Assembly: GCF_034427435.1 (NCBI RefSeq)
Contig: NZ_JAXQNP010000004.1
Location: forward strand, 558,001 to 622,000
From: Nitrospirillum sp034427435
GTDB taxonomy: Bacteria > Pseudomonadota > Alphaproteobacteria > Azospirillales > Azospirillaceae
Length of the DNA stretch: 64,000 nucleotides
Direction: 5' to 3'
In this document: piece after piece, positions 1-9,312 of the stretch
How positions within the stretch are numbered: position 1 is the stretch's first letter
Layout of the letters: each line of letters begins with the position of its first letter
The notes under the pieces: generated by a model
The model's input: the letters and a program-made list of their open reading frames with translations, nothing else
Database searches by the model: none
What the model was told of the DNA's origin: nothing
Position numbers and translations under genes: made by a program

Positions 1-734
1 TCAACGAGGGCGTGATCGCCGAGCTGACCCAGTTGTTCGAACAACTGGGCGCTGACCCGCAGGTGCGCGCCATCCTGCTGAAGGGCAATGGCCCCAGCTT
101 TTCCGCCGGGGCGGACCTCGACTGGATGCGGCGCATGGCGGGCTACAGCCGCGACCAGAACCATGCCGACGCCCTGGCCTTGGCCACCATGCTGCGTACC
201 CTCAACCGGACGCCCAAGCCCACCATCGCCGTGGTCCACGGCGCGGCCTTCGGCGGCGGCGTGGGCCTGGTCGCCTGCTGCGACATCGCCATCGCGGCCG
301 AGGGCGCCACCTTCTGCCTGTCGGAGGTCAAGCTGGGCCTGATCCCCGCCACCATCGGCCCCTATGTCGTGGCCGCCATGGGGGAGCGCGCCTGCCGCCG
401 CTATTTCCTGACGGCGGAACGGTTCAGCGCGGCGGAGGCCATGGCCCTGGGCCTGGTGCACCAGGTGGTGCCGGCCGACCAGCTGGACGGCGCCGTCGCC
501 ACCTTGCTGAAGCGCCTGGGCGAGGGCGGCCCCGCCGCCCAGACGGCGGCCAAGGCCCTGGTTTTCGACTGCGCCAACCGGCCGGTGACCGACGATCTGA
601 TCAGCGACACGGCGGAGCGCATCGCCCTGATCCGTGCCAGTGACGAAGGGCGGGAGGGTGTCGCCGCCTTCCTGGACAAGCGCAAGGCCGCCTGGGTCCA
701 GCCCCAGGAAACCACCCGGGATGGGGACAAGTGA
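1..734 (+). CDS. liuC: Enoyl-CoA hydratase family, probable methylglutaconyl-CoA hydratase (5' partial)
   Basis: The reading frame is already open at the window edge and the crotonase fold begins inside it, so the true start lies upstream. The crotonase core is visible: FSAGADLDWM (oxyanion-hole segment), GAAFGGGVGL (second oxyanion segment) and EVKLGLIPATIGPYV. The ADLDWM form is typical of LiuC-like hydratases. Family knowledge: hydration of 3-methylglutaconyl-CoA to HMG-CoA in leucine/isovalerate degradation. It is followed without a gap by the biotin-carboxylase subunit and then HMG-CoA lyase, which fixes the pathway better than the sequence alone. A generic enoyl-CoA hydratase is the alternative. 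Confidence 0.85.
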   Translation, partial: NEGVIAELTQLFEQLGADPQVRAILLKGNGPSFSAGADLDWMRRMAGYSRDQNHADALALATMLRTLNRTPKPTIAVVHGAAFGGGVGLVACCDIAIAAEGATFCLSEVKLGLIPATIGPYVVAAMGERACRRYFLTAERFSAAEAMALGLVHQVVPADQLDGAVATLLKRLGEGGPAAQTAAKALVFDCANRPVTDDLISDTAERIALIRASDEGREGVAAFLDKRKAAWVQPQETTRDGDK

Positions 735-2794
735 TGATCGAGACGCTGCTGATCGCCAACCGCGGCGAAATCGCCTGCCGCATCATCCGCACCGCCCGCC
801 GCCTGGGCATCCGCACCGTGGCCGTCTATTCCGACGCCGACGCGGGCGCCCTACATGTGGCGCTGGCGGATGAGGCGGTGCGCATCGGCGCCGCGCCCGC
901 CCGCGACAGCTACCTGCGCATGGACGCCATCCTGGACGCGGCCGCCCGCACCGGGGCCCAGGCCATCCACCCGGGTTACGGCTTCCTGTCGGAAAACGCC
1001 GGCTTCGCCGAGGCCTGCGCCGCCGCCGGCCTGATCTTCGTCGGCCCGCCGGCCAGCGCCATCCGCGCCATGGGCGGCAAGTCCGAGGCCAAGGCCCTGA
1101 TGGAAACCGCCGGCGTCCCCCTGGTGCCGGGATACCATGGGGAGGAGCAGAACAGCGGCGTGCTGGCGGCGGAGGCGGCCCGCATCGGCTACCCCGTGCT
1201 GATCAAGGCGTCGGCCGGCGGTGGCGGCAAGGGCATGAAGGTCGCCACCTCGGCGGAAGACTTCCATGAGCAGTTGGCCTCCGCCAAGCGCGAGGCCCAG
1301 GCCGCCTTCGGCAATGACCGGGTGCTGATCGAAAAGTACCTGGGCCGCCCGCGCCATGTGGAAATCCAGGTGTTCGCCGACAGCCATGGCAACTGCGTCT
1401 ACCTGTTCGAGCGTGACTGCTCCATCCAGCGGCGCCACCAGAAGGTGGTGGAGGAGGCGCCGGCACCCAACCTGCCGCTGGAACTGCGGCAGGAGATGGG
1501 GGCCGCGGCGGTGGCGGCGGCCAAGGCCATCGGCTATGTCGGCGCCGGCACGGTGGAATTCCTGCTGGACCCCGTGGAGACGGGCGGCGACGGCCGTTTC
1601 TACTTCATGGAGATGAACACCCGCTTGCAGGTGGAACATCCGGTGACGGAGTACATCACCGGCCAGGACCTGGTGGAATGGCAGCTGCGGGTGGCGGCTG
1701 GCGGCACCCTGCCGCTGAGCCAGAGCGAGCTGGCGGTGAACGGCCACGCCATCGAGGTGCGGCTATACGCGGAGGATCCGGACAAGGGCTTCCTGCCGCA
1801 AACCGGCACGCTGTCGCACCTGCGTTTCCCCCAGGCCGGGCCGGCATCGGGCGGGCATGTGCGCGTGGACACGGGTGTGCGCCAGGGCGACGCCATCTCC
1901 ATCCATTATGACCCCATGATCGCCAAGCTGATCGTGTGGGACGTGGACCGCCCCGCCGCGGTGCGCCGCCTGCGGCAGGCGCTGGCGGAAACCGAGGTCG
2001 GCGGCCTGTCGGCCAACATCCCCTTCCTGGCGGCCATCGCAGGCCACCCCGGCTTCCTGGCGGCCGACCTGGACACCCGTTTCATCGAGCGCCACCAGGC
2101 CGACCTGCTGCCCCCGCCGGCGGCCCCTGCCGGCGACGTCCTGGCGCTGGCCGCGCTGGGCGTGCTGCTGGAGCGCAAGGCGGAGACGGTGGCCGCCGCC
2201 GCCCGGACCAAGGACCCGTGGAGCCCCTGGGCCACCGGCGACAGTTGGCGCCTGAACGACGCCGTGCCGGAGGTTCTGACCTTCACCACGGGGCAAGAGG
2301 GCGGCGAACCGCTGGAGGTTCGGGCCTGCCGCCGGCGCGACGGCGGCTTCGACATCACCCTGCCCAATGGCGAGGAGCTGGCGGGCCATGCCCGTTTCGA
2401 GCCCGACGCCGCCCATGGGGGCGGCCGGCTGGTGGCCGAGGTCGGCGGACGCCGGCTGACGGCCGGCTGGTCACGCCGGGGGCGGGAGCTGGACCTGTTC
2501 CGTCCCGGCCGGCACCACCGCCTCACCCTCATCGATCCGCTGGACGTCGGCATGGTCGATGCCGGCGGCGGCGGGCGTCTGGTGGCGCCCATGCCGGGCA
2601 AGGTGATCGCCGTACTGGTGGCGACGGGGGACAGGGTGGAGAAGGGGCAGGCCCTGGTGGTGCTGGAGGCCATGAAGATGGAACACACCATCAAGGCGCA
2701 AGGCCCCGGCACGGTGGAGACCGTGCGCTATGCCGTCGGTGACCAGGTGCCGGACGGCGCCGAATTGATCATCGTGACCGGAGACGAGGCATGA
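734..2794 (+). CDS. liuD: Methylcrotonyl-CoA carboxylase biotin-containing (alpha) subunit
   Basis: A biotin-dependent acyl-CoA carboxylase alpha subunit of about 686 aa. The order is biotin carboxylase N-lobe (IANRGEIACRIIRTARRLG), ATP-grasp domain with the glycine-rich loop KASAGGGGKGM, carboxylase C-lobe (EMNTRLQVEHPVTE), a BT-like linker, and a C-terminal biotinyl domain with LEAMKMEH, the biotinyl lysine being about residue 648. ATG 734 overlaps the liuC stop by one base; a GTG at 731 is also possible. Between liuC and HMG-CoA lyase the substrate is most likely 3-methylcrotonyl-CoA, with LiuB upstream of the window. Propionyl/acetyl-CoA carboxylase subunits look similar, so the substrate call rests on context. 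Confidence 0.9.
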   Translation: MIETLLIANRGEIACRIIRTARRLGIRTVAVYSDADAGALHVALADEAVRIGAAPARDSYLRMDAILDAAARTGAQAIHPGYGFLSENAGFAEACAAAGLIFVGPPASAIRAMGGKSEAKALMETAGVPLVPGYHGEEQNSGVLAAEAARIGYPVLIKASAGGGGKGMKVATSAEDFHEQLASAKREAQAAFGNDRVLIEKYLGRPRHVEIQVFADSHGNCVYLFERDCSIQRRHQKVVEEAPAPNLPLELRQEMGAAAVAAAKAIGYVGAGTVEFLLDPVETGGDGRFYFMEMNTRLQVEHPVTEYITGQDLVEWQLRVAAGGTLPLSQSELAVNGHAIEVRLYAEDPDKGFLPQTGTLSHLRFPQAGPASGGHVRVDTGVRQGDAISIHYDPMIAKLIVWDVDRPAAVRRLRQALAETEVGGLSANIPFLAAIAGHPGFLAADLDTRFIERHQADLLPPPAAPAGDVLALAALGVLLERKAETVAAAARTKDPWSPWATGDSWRLNDAVPEVLTFTTGQEGGEPLEVRACRRRDGGFDITLPNGEELAGHARFEPDAAHGGGRLVAEVGGRRLTAGWSRRGRELDLFRPGRHHRLTLIDPLDVGMVDAGGGGRLVAPMPGKVIAVLVATGDRVEKGQALVVLEAMKMEHTIKAQGPGTVETVRYAVGDQVPDGAELIIVTGDEA

Positions 2795-3690
2795 GCGCCG
2801 CCGTGAGGATCGTCGAGGTCGGCCCCCGCGATGGCCTGCAAAACGAGGCCGCCCTGGTGCCCACCGACACCAAGGTGGCCCTGATCGACCGGCTGTCGGC
2901 CACCGGCCTGACGGTGGTGGAGGCGGGGGCCTTCGTGTCGCCCAAATGGGTGCCGCAGATGGCGGACACGGCCGAGGTACTGGGCCGCATCCGGCGGCAA
3001 GCGGGCGTCAGCTATCCCGTGCTGGTGCCCAATGAGCGCGGCTTAACCCAGGCTCTGGCGGCGGGCGTGACGGAAATCGCCGTCTTCGCCGCCGCGTCGG
3101 AGGCCTTCTCCCAACGCAACATCAACTGTTCCATCGCGGAAAGCCTGGACCGCTTCGCCCCCGTGGCGCGCCTGGCCCGTGACAACGGCATCGCCGTGCG
3201 CGGCTATGTCTCCTGCGTGCTGGGCTGCCCGTATGAGGGCGCGATCGACCCCGCCAAAGTGGCGGAGGTGTCGGCCCGGCTGGTGGAATTGGGCTGCGCC
3301 GAGATCTCGCTGGGCGACACCATCGGCGTGGGCACTCCGGCCAAGGCCGCGGCCCTGATCCGCCGTGTCGCCCAAGAGGTCCCGGTGGCGAAGCTGGCCG
3401 CCCATTTCCACGACACCTACGGCCAGGCGCTGGCCAACCTGCTGGCCAGCCTGGACGAGGGGATCCGGGTCATCGACAGCTCGGTCGCGGGCCTGGGCGG
3501 CTGCCCCTACGCCAAGGGGGCCACCGGCAACGTGGCGACGGAGGACGTGGTCTACATGCTGGAGGGGCAGGGGCTGTCCACCGGCGTGGACCTGGACGCG
3601 CTCGCGGCCATCGGCCGCTGGATCTCGGACGCCATCGGCCGCCCCAACGCCAGCCGCGCCGGCCGCGCCCTGCTGGCCAAGAAGGCATGA
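2791..3690 (+). CDS. liuE: Hydroxymethylglutaryl-CoA lyase
   Basis: 299 aa, full length for the family. It carries the HMG-CoA lyase hallmarks: EVGPRDGLQNE near the N-terminus (metal and substrate binding), the metal-binding HFHDTYGQALAN, and the signature SSVAGLGGCPYAKGATGN with the catalytic cysteine. It cleaves HMG-CoA to acetyl-CoA and acetoacetate, the last step of leucine degradation. The start overlaps the liuD stop by four bases (ATGA), so the two are translationally coupled. The gene ends 7 bp from the convergent LysR gene and I see no strong terminator between them. Also called mvaB. Confidence 0.93.
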   Translation: MSAAVRIVEVGPRDGLQNEAALVPTDTKVALIDRLSATGLTVVEAGAFVSPKWVPQMADTAEVLGRIRRQAGVSYPVLVPNERGLTQALAAGVTEIAVFAAASEAFSQRNINCSIAESLDRFAPVARLARDNGIAVRGYVSCVLGCPYEGAIDPAKVAEVSARLVELGCAEISLGDTIGVGTPAKAAALIRRVAQEVPVAKLAAHFHDTYGQALANLLASLDEGIRVIDSSVAGLGGCPYAKGATGNVATEDVVYMLEGQGLSTGVDLDALAAIGRWISDAIGRPNASRAGRALLAKKA

Positions 3691-3697
3691 GGCGCCA

Positions 3698-4594
3698 CTA
3701 GCCGCTGATCTGTTGCAGCACCAGGTCTTGAAGCGCGGTGGCGGCCTGGCTGAGCCGGGCCCCGGCCCGGGTGAGCAGACCCAGGGTGCGGCTCAGCTCC
3801 GGTTCCCGCATGGGCAGGCCGACCAGCCCGGGATAGGCGTCATTGGCCAGGGCCAAGCCGGGAAGCACCGCGACCCCCAGCCCGGCGGATACCAGCCCCA
3901 GCGCCCCGGCGACATGGTTGGCCTCATAATGGATGGTGGGGCGGCGCGGCAGGCTGGCCAGCACGTTTTCGATCAGCACCCGGTTGCCGCTGTTCAGTGA
4001 AACGGCGATCAAGCGTTCCCTCTCCAGATCCGCCCAGCGGGCCGTCGTCGCGACCGCCAGCGGATGATCCCGCCGGACGGCCAGCACGTAGGGTTCGCTA
4101 CGCATGGGCGTGAAGTCGATATCCGCGTTCTGGGCCCCCAGGAAGCTGATGCCGATATCGGCCTCGCCGTCCAACACGGCGTCCAGCACCTTGCCGGCGC
4201 TTTCGTCGATGACCCGGATGCGCACGCCCGCATGGGTTTCAGCATAGAGATGCAGGATTTCCGGCAAGACGTGGTTGGCCACGGAGGGCACACAGGCCAC
4301 CGTCACCAGCTGCTTGGCCCTGCTGGCGCGCTCAACCATGCTGGCGCGGGCCAAATCCAGTTCCTCCAGAATGACGACGGCGTGGTTCAGGAACTGCCGG
4401 CCGGCATCCGTCAACTCCACCTTGCGCGTGGTGCGTTCCAACAGGCGCATGTCCAGCGCCGCCTCCAGCTTTTCGATCCGCCGGCTCAAGGCGGGCTGGG
4501 AGATGTACAGCCGATCCGCCGCCGCGCGGAAGTTCAGCGTCTGCGCCACGGTGACGAAGGCCAGCACCTCGCCAAATTCGAAATCCAGCCGCAT
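3698..4594 (-). CDS. LysR-family transcriptional regulator
   Basis: 298 aa, standard LysR length. The N-terminal winged HTH is clear (VTVAQTLNFRAAADRLYISQPALSRRIEKLEA, residues about 13-44), followed by a LysR effector-binding domain. It is transcribed away from the binding-protein/MFS pair at 4705-6818, and the shared intergenic region holds a perfect inverted repeat, so it probably controls that pair and itself. The effector is unknown; the partner carrier suggests a di- or tricarboxylate or similar organic acid. Confidence 0.92.
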   Translation of the reverse strand: MRLDFEFGEVLAFVTVAQTLNFRAAADRLYISQPALSRRIEKLEAALDMRLLERTTRKVELTDAGRQFLNHAVVILEELDLARASMVERASRAKQLVTVACVPSVANHVLPEILHLYAETHAGVRIRVIDESAGKVLDAVLDGEADIGISFLGAQNADIDFTPMRSEPYVLAVRRDHPLAVATTARWADLERERLIAVSLNSGNRVLIENVLASLPRRPTIHYEANHVAGALGLVSAGLGVAVLPGLALANDAYPGLVGLPMREPELSRTLGLLTRAGARLSQAATALQDLVLQQISG

Positions 4595-4602
4595 GGCACC
4601 CC

Positions 4603-4629
4603 CAATTGATACGGTATAGTTATCAATTG
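4603..4629. promoter_or_regulatory. Probable LysR operator
   Basis: A perfect inverted repeat with arms CAATTGATA and TATCAATTG separated by 9 bp, starting 8 bp upstream of the LysR start codon and about 75 bp upstream of the binding-protein start. The AT-rich palindrome in a divergent LysR intergenic region has the geometry expected of a recognition site. Binding is inferred, not shown. Confidence 0.7.
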
Positions 4630-4704
4630 AGAAGATAAATGCAATTCCTGTCCACCGTGGGCCATCGCACTATGGCTGAGATATTAAAACCGGAGGAGAC
4701 GGAA

Positions 4705-5508
4705 ATGACCGGAAGTGACCCCCGTTCAACGGGCGGCGTCATTTCGCGCGCGCTCGCCCTGCTGATGCTGGTGGCGCCCTTGCCGGCTGGCGCGGCGGAC
4801 CTGCACGTGGCTAGTTCCGGTGGCTTCGCCGCCGCCTACAAGGCGCTTGCGCCCGAGTTTGAAAAGCGCACCGGACATACGCTGGTTTCCGTGTGGGGCC
4901 CCTCCATGGGCGATACGCCGCAGTCCATCCCCAATCGACTGCACCAGCACCAGGATATCGACGTCGTCATCATGGTGGGCGACAGCCTGGACAAGCTGGT
5001 GCGGGAAGGGGAGGTGATGGACGCCGACCACCGGGTCCTGGCCCTGTCCAAAATCGGCATGGCCGTCAAGGCGGGCGCCCCGCACCCGGACATTTCGACC
5101 GTCGCCGCTTTGAAGAAGGTGCTGCTGGACGCCAAGTCCATCGCCTATTCGGACAGCGCCAGCGGCGTCTTCCTGTCGACAGTCCTGTTCGAGCGCCTGG
5201 GCATCGCCGACGCCATGAAGGGCAAGGCGCGGATGATCCCGGCCGAACCAGTCGGCGCCGTGGTCGCGCGTGGCGAGGCGGAGATCGGCTTCCAACAGAT
5301 CAGCGAGCTATTGCCGTTGTCCGGCATCGATATCGTCGGGCCTTTGCCCGAGGACGCCCAGAAGGTGACCCCGTTCTCCATCGGCATCGCCGCCGGGACC
5401 AAAGACAAGGCGGCGGCCGAAGAGCTGATCGCCTTCCTGTCGTCGCCGGAGGCGGCACCCCTGATCATCAAATCCGGGCTGGTGCCCGCCAACACAGCTG
5501 GTCGCTGA
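4705..5508 (+). CDS. Periplasmic solute-binding protein, ModA-like
   Basis: 267 aa from ATG 4705, chosen because a GGAGGAGA ribosome-binding site lies just upstream. Residues 1 to about 32 form a signal peptide (ALALLMLVAPLPAGAA). The mature part resembles the ModA/extracellular solute-binding type II fold (DLHVASSGGFAAAYKALAPEFEKRTGH; later DSASGVF and VARGEAEIGFQQISELL). No ABC permease or ATPase is adjacent; instead an MFS carrier follows 11 bp downstream. It may sense or deliver an organic acid rather than molybdate. The role is inferred from context. Confidence 0.8.
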   Translation: MTGSDPRSTGGVISRALALLMLVAPLPAGAADLHVASSGGFAAAYKALAPEFEKRTGHTLVSVWGPSMGDTPQSIPNRLHQHQDIDVVIMVGDSLDKLVREGEVMDADHRVLALSKIGMAVKAGAPHPDISTVAALKKVLLDAKSIAYSDSASGVFLSTVLFERLGIADAMKGKARMIPAEPVGAVVARGEAEIGFQQISELLPLSGIDIVGPLPEDAQKVTPFSIGIAAGTKDKAAAEELIAFLSSPEAAPLIIKSGLVPANTAGR

Positions 5509-5519
5509 GGATCGTCCCG

Positions 5520-6818
5520 ATGCCAGGTTCCCCCATGAAACAGTCGTCCAGGCTGGCCACCGTGCTGCGCGTGACAAGCGGCAACTTCCTGGAAATGTTC
5601 GATTTCTTCCTTTACGGCTTCTACGCGCCCTACATCGCCAACACGTTCTTCCCCAGCGGGAACGACACCGCGTCGCTGATGCTGACCTTCGCCACCTTTG
5701 GGGCGGGGTTCCTGATGCGGCCGGTGGGCGCGGTCATCCTGGGCAGCTACATCGACCGGATCGGACGCAGCAAGGGCCTGGTGCTGACGCTGGCCATCAT
5801 GGCGCTGGGCACGGTGCTGATCGCCTTCGTGCCCGGGTATGCCAGCATCGGGCTGTTGGCCCCCGCCCTGGTGCTGATCGGCCGCCTGTTGCAGGGCTTT
5901 TCCGCCGGGGTGGAGATGGGCGGCGTCTCGGTCTACCTGGCGGAGATGGCCACGCCCAACACCAAGGGCTTCTACGTCAGTTGGCAATCCGCCAGCCAGC
6001 AGGCGGCGATCATGGCCGCGGCCCTCATCGGCTATGGGCTGAACCAGGTCCTGTCGGCGCAGCAGGTCCATGACTGGGCCTGGCGCATCCCCTTCTTCAT
6101 CGGTTGCCTGATCGTGCCGGTGATCTTCGTCATTCGCCGGTCCTTGCAGGAAACGGCGGCGTTCCAGGCCCGCACGCATCATCCCAGTTTCCGGGAAAGC
6201 GTCCTGTCCATCGCCGCCAACTGGCGGCTGGTGCTGGCGGGCATGATGATGGTGGTGATGACCACCGTCTCCTTCTACCTTATCACCGTCTATGCCCCGA
6301 CCTATGGCAAGAGCGTGCTGAAGCTGAGCGCCGGCGACAGCCTGCTGCTGACCTTCTGCGTCGGCCTGTCCAATTTCATCTGGCTGCCCGTGATGGGCGC
6401 GCTGTCCGACAAGGTGGGGCGCCGCCCCCTGCTGATGACGTTCACCGTCCTGGCCATGCTGACCGCCTATCCGGTGCTGAGCTGGCTGGTCCATAATGTC
6501 AGCTTCGGCACCATGCTGGTCGCCGAGCTGTGGCTGTCCTTCCTCTATGCCAGCTACAACGCGGCGGCGCTGGTGACGCTGACGGAAGTGATGCCGCCGG
6601 AGGTGCGGACGGTGGGGTTTTCCCTGGCCTACAGCCTGGCCACGGCGCTGTTCGGCGGCTTCACCCCCCTGGTGTCCACCTGGCTGATCGAGGTGACGGA
6701 CGACAAGGCCGCACCCGGTTGGTGGATGGCCGCCGCCGCCCTCTGCGGCTTGCTGTCGGTCCTCATGATCTACCGTCGCGACCCGGCCACGGCGCGCATG
6801 GTGGCGGATACCGTTTGA
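5520..6818 (+). CDS. MFS transporter, metabolite:H+ symporter (citrate/tricarballylate-like)
   Basis: 432 aa from ATG 5520; ATG 5535 (MKQSSR) is an alternative start. It looks like a 12-helix carrier of the metabolite:H+ symporter branch: GNFLEMFDFFLYGFYAPYIA in helix 1 and RPVGAVILGSYIDRIGR in the loop 2-3 motif are typical of CitA/TcuC/KgtP-like proteins, and LSDKVGRRP repeats the motif after helix 8. It probably imports a di- or tricarboxylate with protons. It lies directly behind the binding-protein gene and is likely under the divergent LysR regulator. Confidence 0.85.
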   Translation: MPGSPMKQSSRLATVLRVTSGNFLEMFDFFLYGFYAPYIANTFFPSGNDTASLMLTFATFGAGFLMRPVGAVILGSYIDRIGRSKGLVLTLAIMALGTVLIAFVPGYASIGLLAPALVLIGRLLQGFSAGVEMGGVSVYLAEMATPNTKGFYVSWQSASQQAAIMAAALIGYGLNQVLSAQQVHDWAWRIPFFIGCLIVPVIFVIRRSLQETAAFQARTHHPSFRESVLSIAANWRLVLAGMMMVVMTTVSFYLITVYAPTYGKSVLKLSAGDSLLLTFCVGLSNFIWLPVMGALSDKVGRRPLLMTFTVLAMLTAYPVLSWLVHNVSFGTMLVAELWLSFLYASYNAAALVTLTEVMPPEVRTVGFSLAYSLATALFGGFTPLVSTWLIEVTDDKAAPGWWMAAAALCGLLSVLMIYRRDPATARMVADTV

Positions 6819-7360
6819 TATCCGGGGGTTGATGTCCACGGGGCGGCCACGCCGCCCTGTCCCCGCCGTTGACACAGCCAAGCCACTGGACATCCGGGGA
6901 CCGGGCGGTAGAAAATGGATATGGCACGAGCCCGACGACAGGGCCGGCCATAGTCAGGGGTGGAGCTGGCGGCAAAGACCGGCCCACCCGTACTCAACTT
7001 CGGGGAGTAGCGCACAATGACCTTCATGCACGGAATCCATCGACGATCCCGCTCACGGGGCTATGTCCCCGATGCATCCGGCCAGGCCGATGCCGGGGAG
7101 GCGCGCGCCCATAGTTGACCTGTCAACGGTCATCATCGCGCCTTTTCTAAAGCCCCATACCCTTATGACCGTCTGCGCCCGGAAAAAGCGGCGCGGCATC
7201 GTTTCATGGCAGACGGCCGCAGCCGCCGGCCCTTCTCGAAACGATTCCGCCTCCTTACCGCTTTTCGCCGATCGGCCGGCGCCTGCCCCAGACCTTTACA
7301 GGACGGGGCCCGCCAGGTCCGCCGCCAGCGGTTTCGCGGATCGAAAGGTAGAAGAATTCC
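6819..7360. other. Long intergenic region upstream of pckG
   Basis: 542 bp without a convincing gene; the short ORFs here have no recognisable motif or ribosome-binding site. The one structured element I see is a GTTGAC-CT-GTCAAC palindrome at 7114-7127. The length suggests a regulated promoter and long leader for pckG. Confidence 0.5.
7114..7127. promoter_or_regulatory. Short palindrome upstream of pckG
   Basis: Perfect 6-bp arms GTTGAC and GTCAAC with a 2-bp spacer, about 235 bp upstream of the pckG start. It may be an operator for a carbon-source regulator. This rests on symmetry alone. Confidence 0.3.
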
Positions 7361-9202
7361 ATGAGCAGCACCGTCACCAAATCCTCTTCCCTTACCGGCG
7401 CCCCCACCACCAACCAGGCCCTGCTGCGCTGGGTTGAGGAGGTCGCCGCCCATTGCCAGCCGGCCGCCGTCCATTGGTGCGACGGCAGCCAGGAAGAATA
7501 TGACCGGCTGTGCGAGGAGATGGTGGCCCAGGGCACCTTCATCCGCCTGAACCCGGCCAAGCGCCCCAATTCCTTCCTCTGCCGGTCCGATGCCGGCGAC
7601 GTCGCCCGGGTGGAGGATCGCACCTTCATCTGCAGCCCGACGGTGGAGGAGGCCGGCCCCACCAACAATTGGGCCGACCCGCAGGAAATGCGCCAGACGC
7701 TGCAGGGCCTGTTCAAGGGCAGCATGCGCGGCCGCACGCTCTACGTCGTGCCCTTCAGCATGGGGCCCCTGGGTTCCCCCATTTCCCACATCGGCGTGCA
7801 GCTGTCCGACAGCCCCTACGTCGCCGTGAACATGCGCATCATGACCCGCATGGGTGCCGCGGTGCTGCGTCAGTTGGGCGATGGCGACTTCGTGAAGTGC
7901 CTGCACTCCGTGGGCGCCCCGCTGGCCGCCGGCCAGAAGGACGTGGCCTGGCCCTGCAACGCCAAGCACAAGTACATCGTCCACTTCCCCGAGACGCATG
8001 AGATCATCAGCTACGGCTCCGGCTACGGCGGCAACGCCCTATTGGGCAAGAAGTGCTTCGCCTTGCGCATCGCCTCCGTCTTGGGCCGGGAAGAGGGCTG
8101 GCTGGCGGAGCACATGCTGATCCTGGGCGTGGAAAGCCCGCAGGGCGAGAAGACCTATGTCGCGGCGGCCTTCCCCTCCGCTTGTGGGAAGACCAACTTC
8201 GCCATGATGGTGCCGCCCGCCGCCTTCAACGGCTGGAAGGTGCGCACCATCGGCGACGACATCGCCTGGATCAAGCCGGCGCCGGACGGCACCCTGCGCG
8301 CCATCAATCCCGAGGCGGGCTTCTTCGGCGTGGCGCCGGGCACCAGCCTGAAGTCCAACCCCAACGCCCTGCTGACCCTGCACGCCAACGTCATCTTCAC
8401 CAACTGCGCCCTGACCGATGACGGCGACGTGTGGTGGGAGGGCCTGACCGAAACGCCGCCGGCCCACCTGATCGATTGGGAGGGCAAGGACTGGACGCCC
8501 GCCAGCGGCCGCAAGGCGGCGCACCCCAACGCCCGCTTCACCGCCCCGGCCAGCCAGTGCCCCAGCATCGACCCGGCCTGGGAGGACCCCGCCGGCGTGC
8601 CGATCAGCGCCTTCATCTTCGGCGGCCGGCTGTCGCGCACCTTCCCCCTGGTGTTCGAGACCCGCGGCTGGACCGAGGGCGTGTACTGGGCGGCGACCCT
8701 GGGATCGGAGGCGACCGCCGCCGCCGTGGGCCAGGCCGCCATCCGCCGCGATCCCTTCGCCATGCTGCCCTTCTGCGGCTACAACATGGCGGAGTACTGG
8801 CGCCATTGGCTGGACATGGCCGGCAAGATCGACACCCTGCCGGGCATCTACCGCGTCAACTGGTTCCGCAAGGACCACGACGGCAAGTTCGCCTGGCCGG
8901 GCTTCGGCGACAATATGCGTGTGCTGAAATGGATCGTGGACCGTGTCCACGGGCGGGCGCCGGAGACGGCGGAGAACCTGTTCGGCCTGACGCCGCGCTA
9001 TGAGGACCTCACCTGGGATGGCCTGGACTTCGGCCACGACCAGTTCGAGGCCGTCATGGCGGTGGATCCGGTGGAGGCGGAGACGGAACTGCGCGACCAG
9101 TCGGAGCTGTTCGGCCGCTTCGGCGGCGACACGCCCCAGGAACTGATCGACCAGCAGGACGCCCTGCTGGACCGCCTGGCCCAGAACCGCGAAGCGGCCT
9201 GA
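7361..9202 (+). CDS. pckG: Phosphoenolpyruvate carboxykinase (GTP)
   Basis: 613 aa, full length for the GTP-dependent family. Visible motifs are the kinase-1 loop AFPSACGKTNF (from about residue 270), EGVYWAATLGSEATAAA, and FCGYNMAEYW. It converts oxaloacetate plus GTP to PEP, CO2 and GDP, the first committed step of gluconeogenesis. The GTP-type enzyme is less usual in alphaproteobacteria, where ATP-type PckA is common. A strong terminator follows 17 bp after the stop, so the gene is monocistronic. Confidence 0.97.
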   Translation: MSSTVTKSSSLTGAPTTNQALLRWVEEVAAHCQPAAVHWCDGSQEEYDRLCEEMVAQGTFIRLNPAKRPNSFLCRSDAGDVARVEDRTFICSPTVEEAGPTNNWADPQEMRQTLQGLFKGSMRGRTLYVVPFSMGPLGSPISHIGVQLSDSPYVAVNMRIMTRMGAAVLRQLGDGDFVKCLHSVGAPLAAGQKDVAWPCNAKHKYIVHFPETHEIISYGSGYGGNALLGKKCFALRIASVLGREEGWLAEHMLILGVESPQGEKTYVAAAFPSACGKTNFAMMVPPAAFNGWKVRTIGDDIAWIKPAPDGTLRAINPEAGFFGVAPGTSLKSNPNALLTLHANVIFTNCALTDDGDVWWEGLTETPPAHLIDWEGKDWTPASGRKAAHPNARFTAPASQCPSIDPAWEDPAGVPISAFIFGGRLSRTFPLVFETRGWTEGVYWAATLGSEATAAAVGQAAIRRDPFAMLPFCGYNMAEYWRHWLDMAGKIDTLPGIYRVNWFRKDHDGKFAWPGFGDNMRVLKWIVDRVHGRAPETAENLFGLTPRYEDLTWDGLDFGHDQFEAVMAVDPVEAETELRDQSELFGRFGGDTPQELIDQQDALLDRLAQNREAA

Positions 9203-9219
9203 GCCCGATCCTTGTAAAA

Positions 9220-9249
9220 AGCCCCCAGATGGTTCGCCATCCGGGGGCT
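9220..9249 (+). terminator. Intrinsic terminator of pckG
   Basis: Stem AGCCCCC-A-GATGG with loop TTCG and return arm CCATC-C-GGGGGCT, one internal mismatch, followed by TTCTT. An A-run on the 5' side means it could also work on the opposite strand. Confidence 0.85.
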
Positions 9250-9268
9250 TTCTTCAGGGCTGGTCGCG

Positions 9269-9312
9269 ATTAGAGCGGAACGCGATCAGACATGATCGCA
9301 TCTCGCTCTAAT
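9269..9312. repeat. Palindromic intergenic repeat (REP-like), copy 1
   Basis: Two arms of about 20 bp around GACA: ATTAGAGCGGAACGCGATCA and TGATCGCATCTCGCTCTAAT, with three mismatches between arms. The same element occurs, longer, at 34370-34475. It sits between the pckG terminator and the 3' end of the next convergent gene. Confidence 0.8.
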
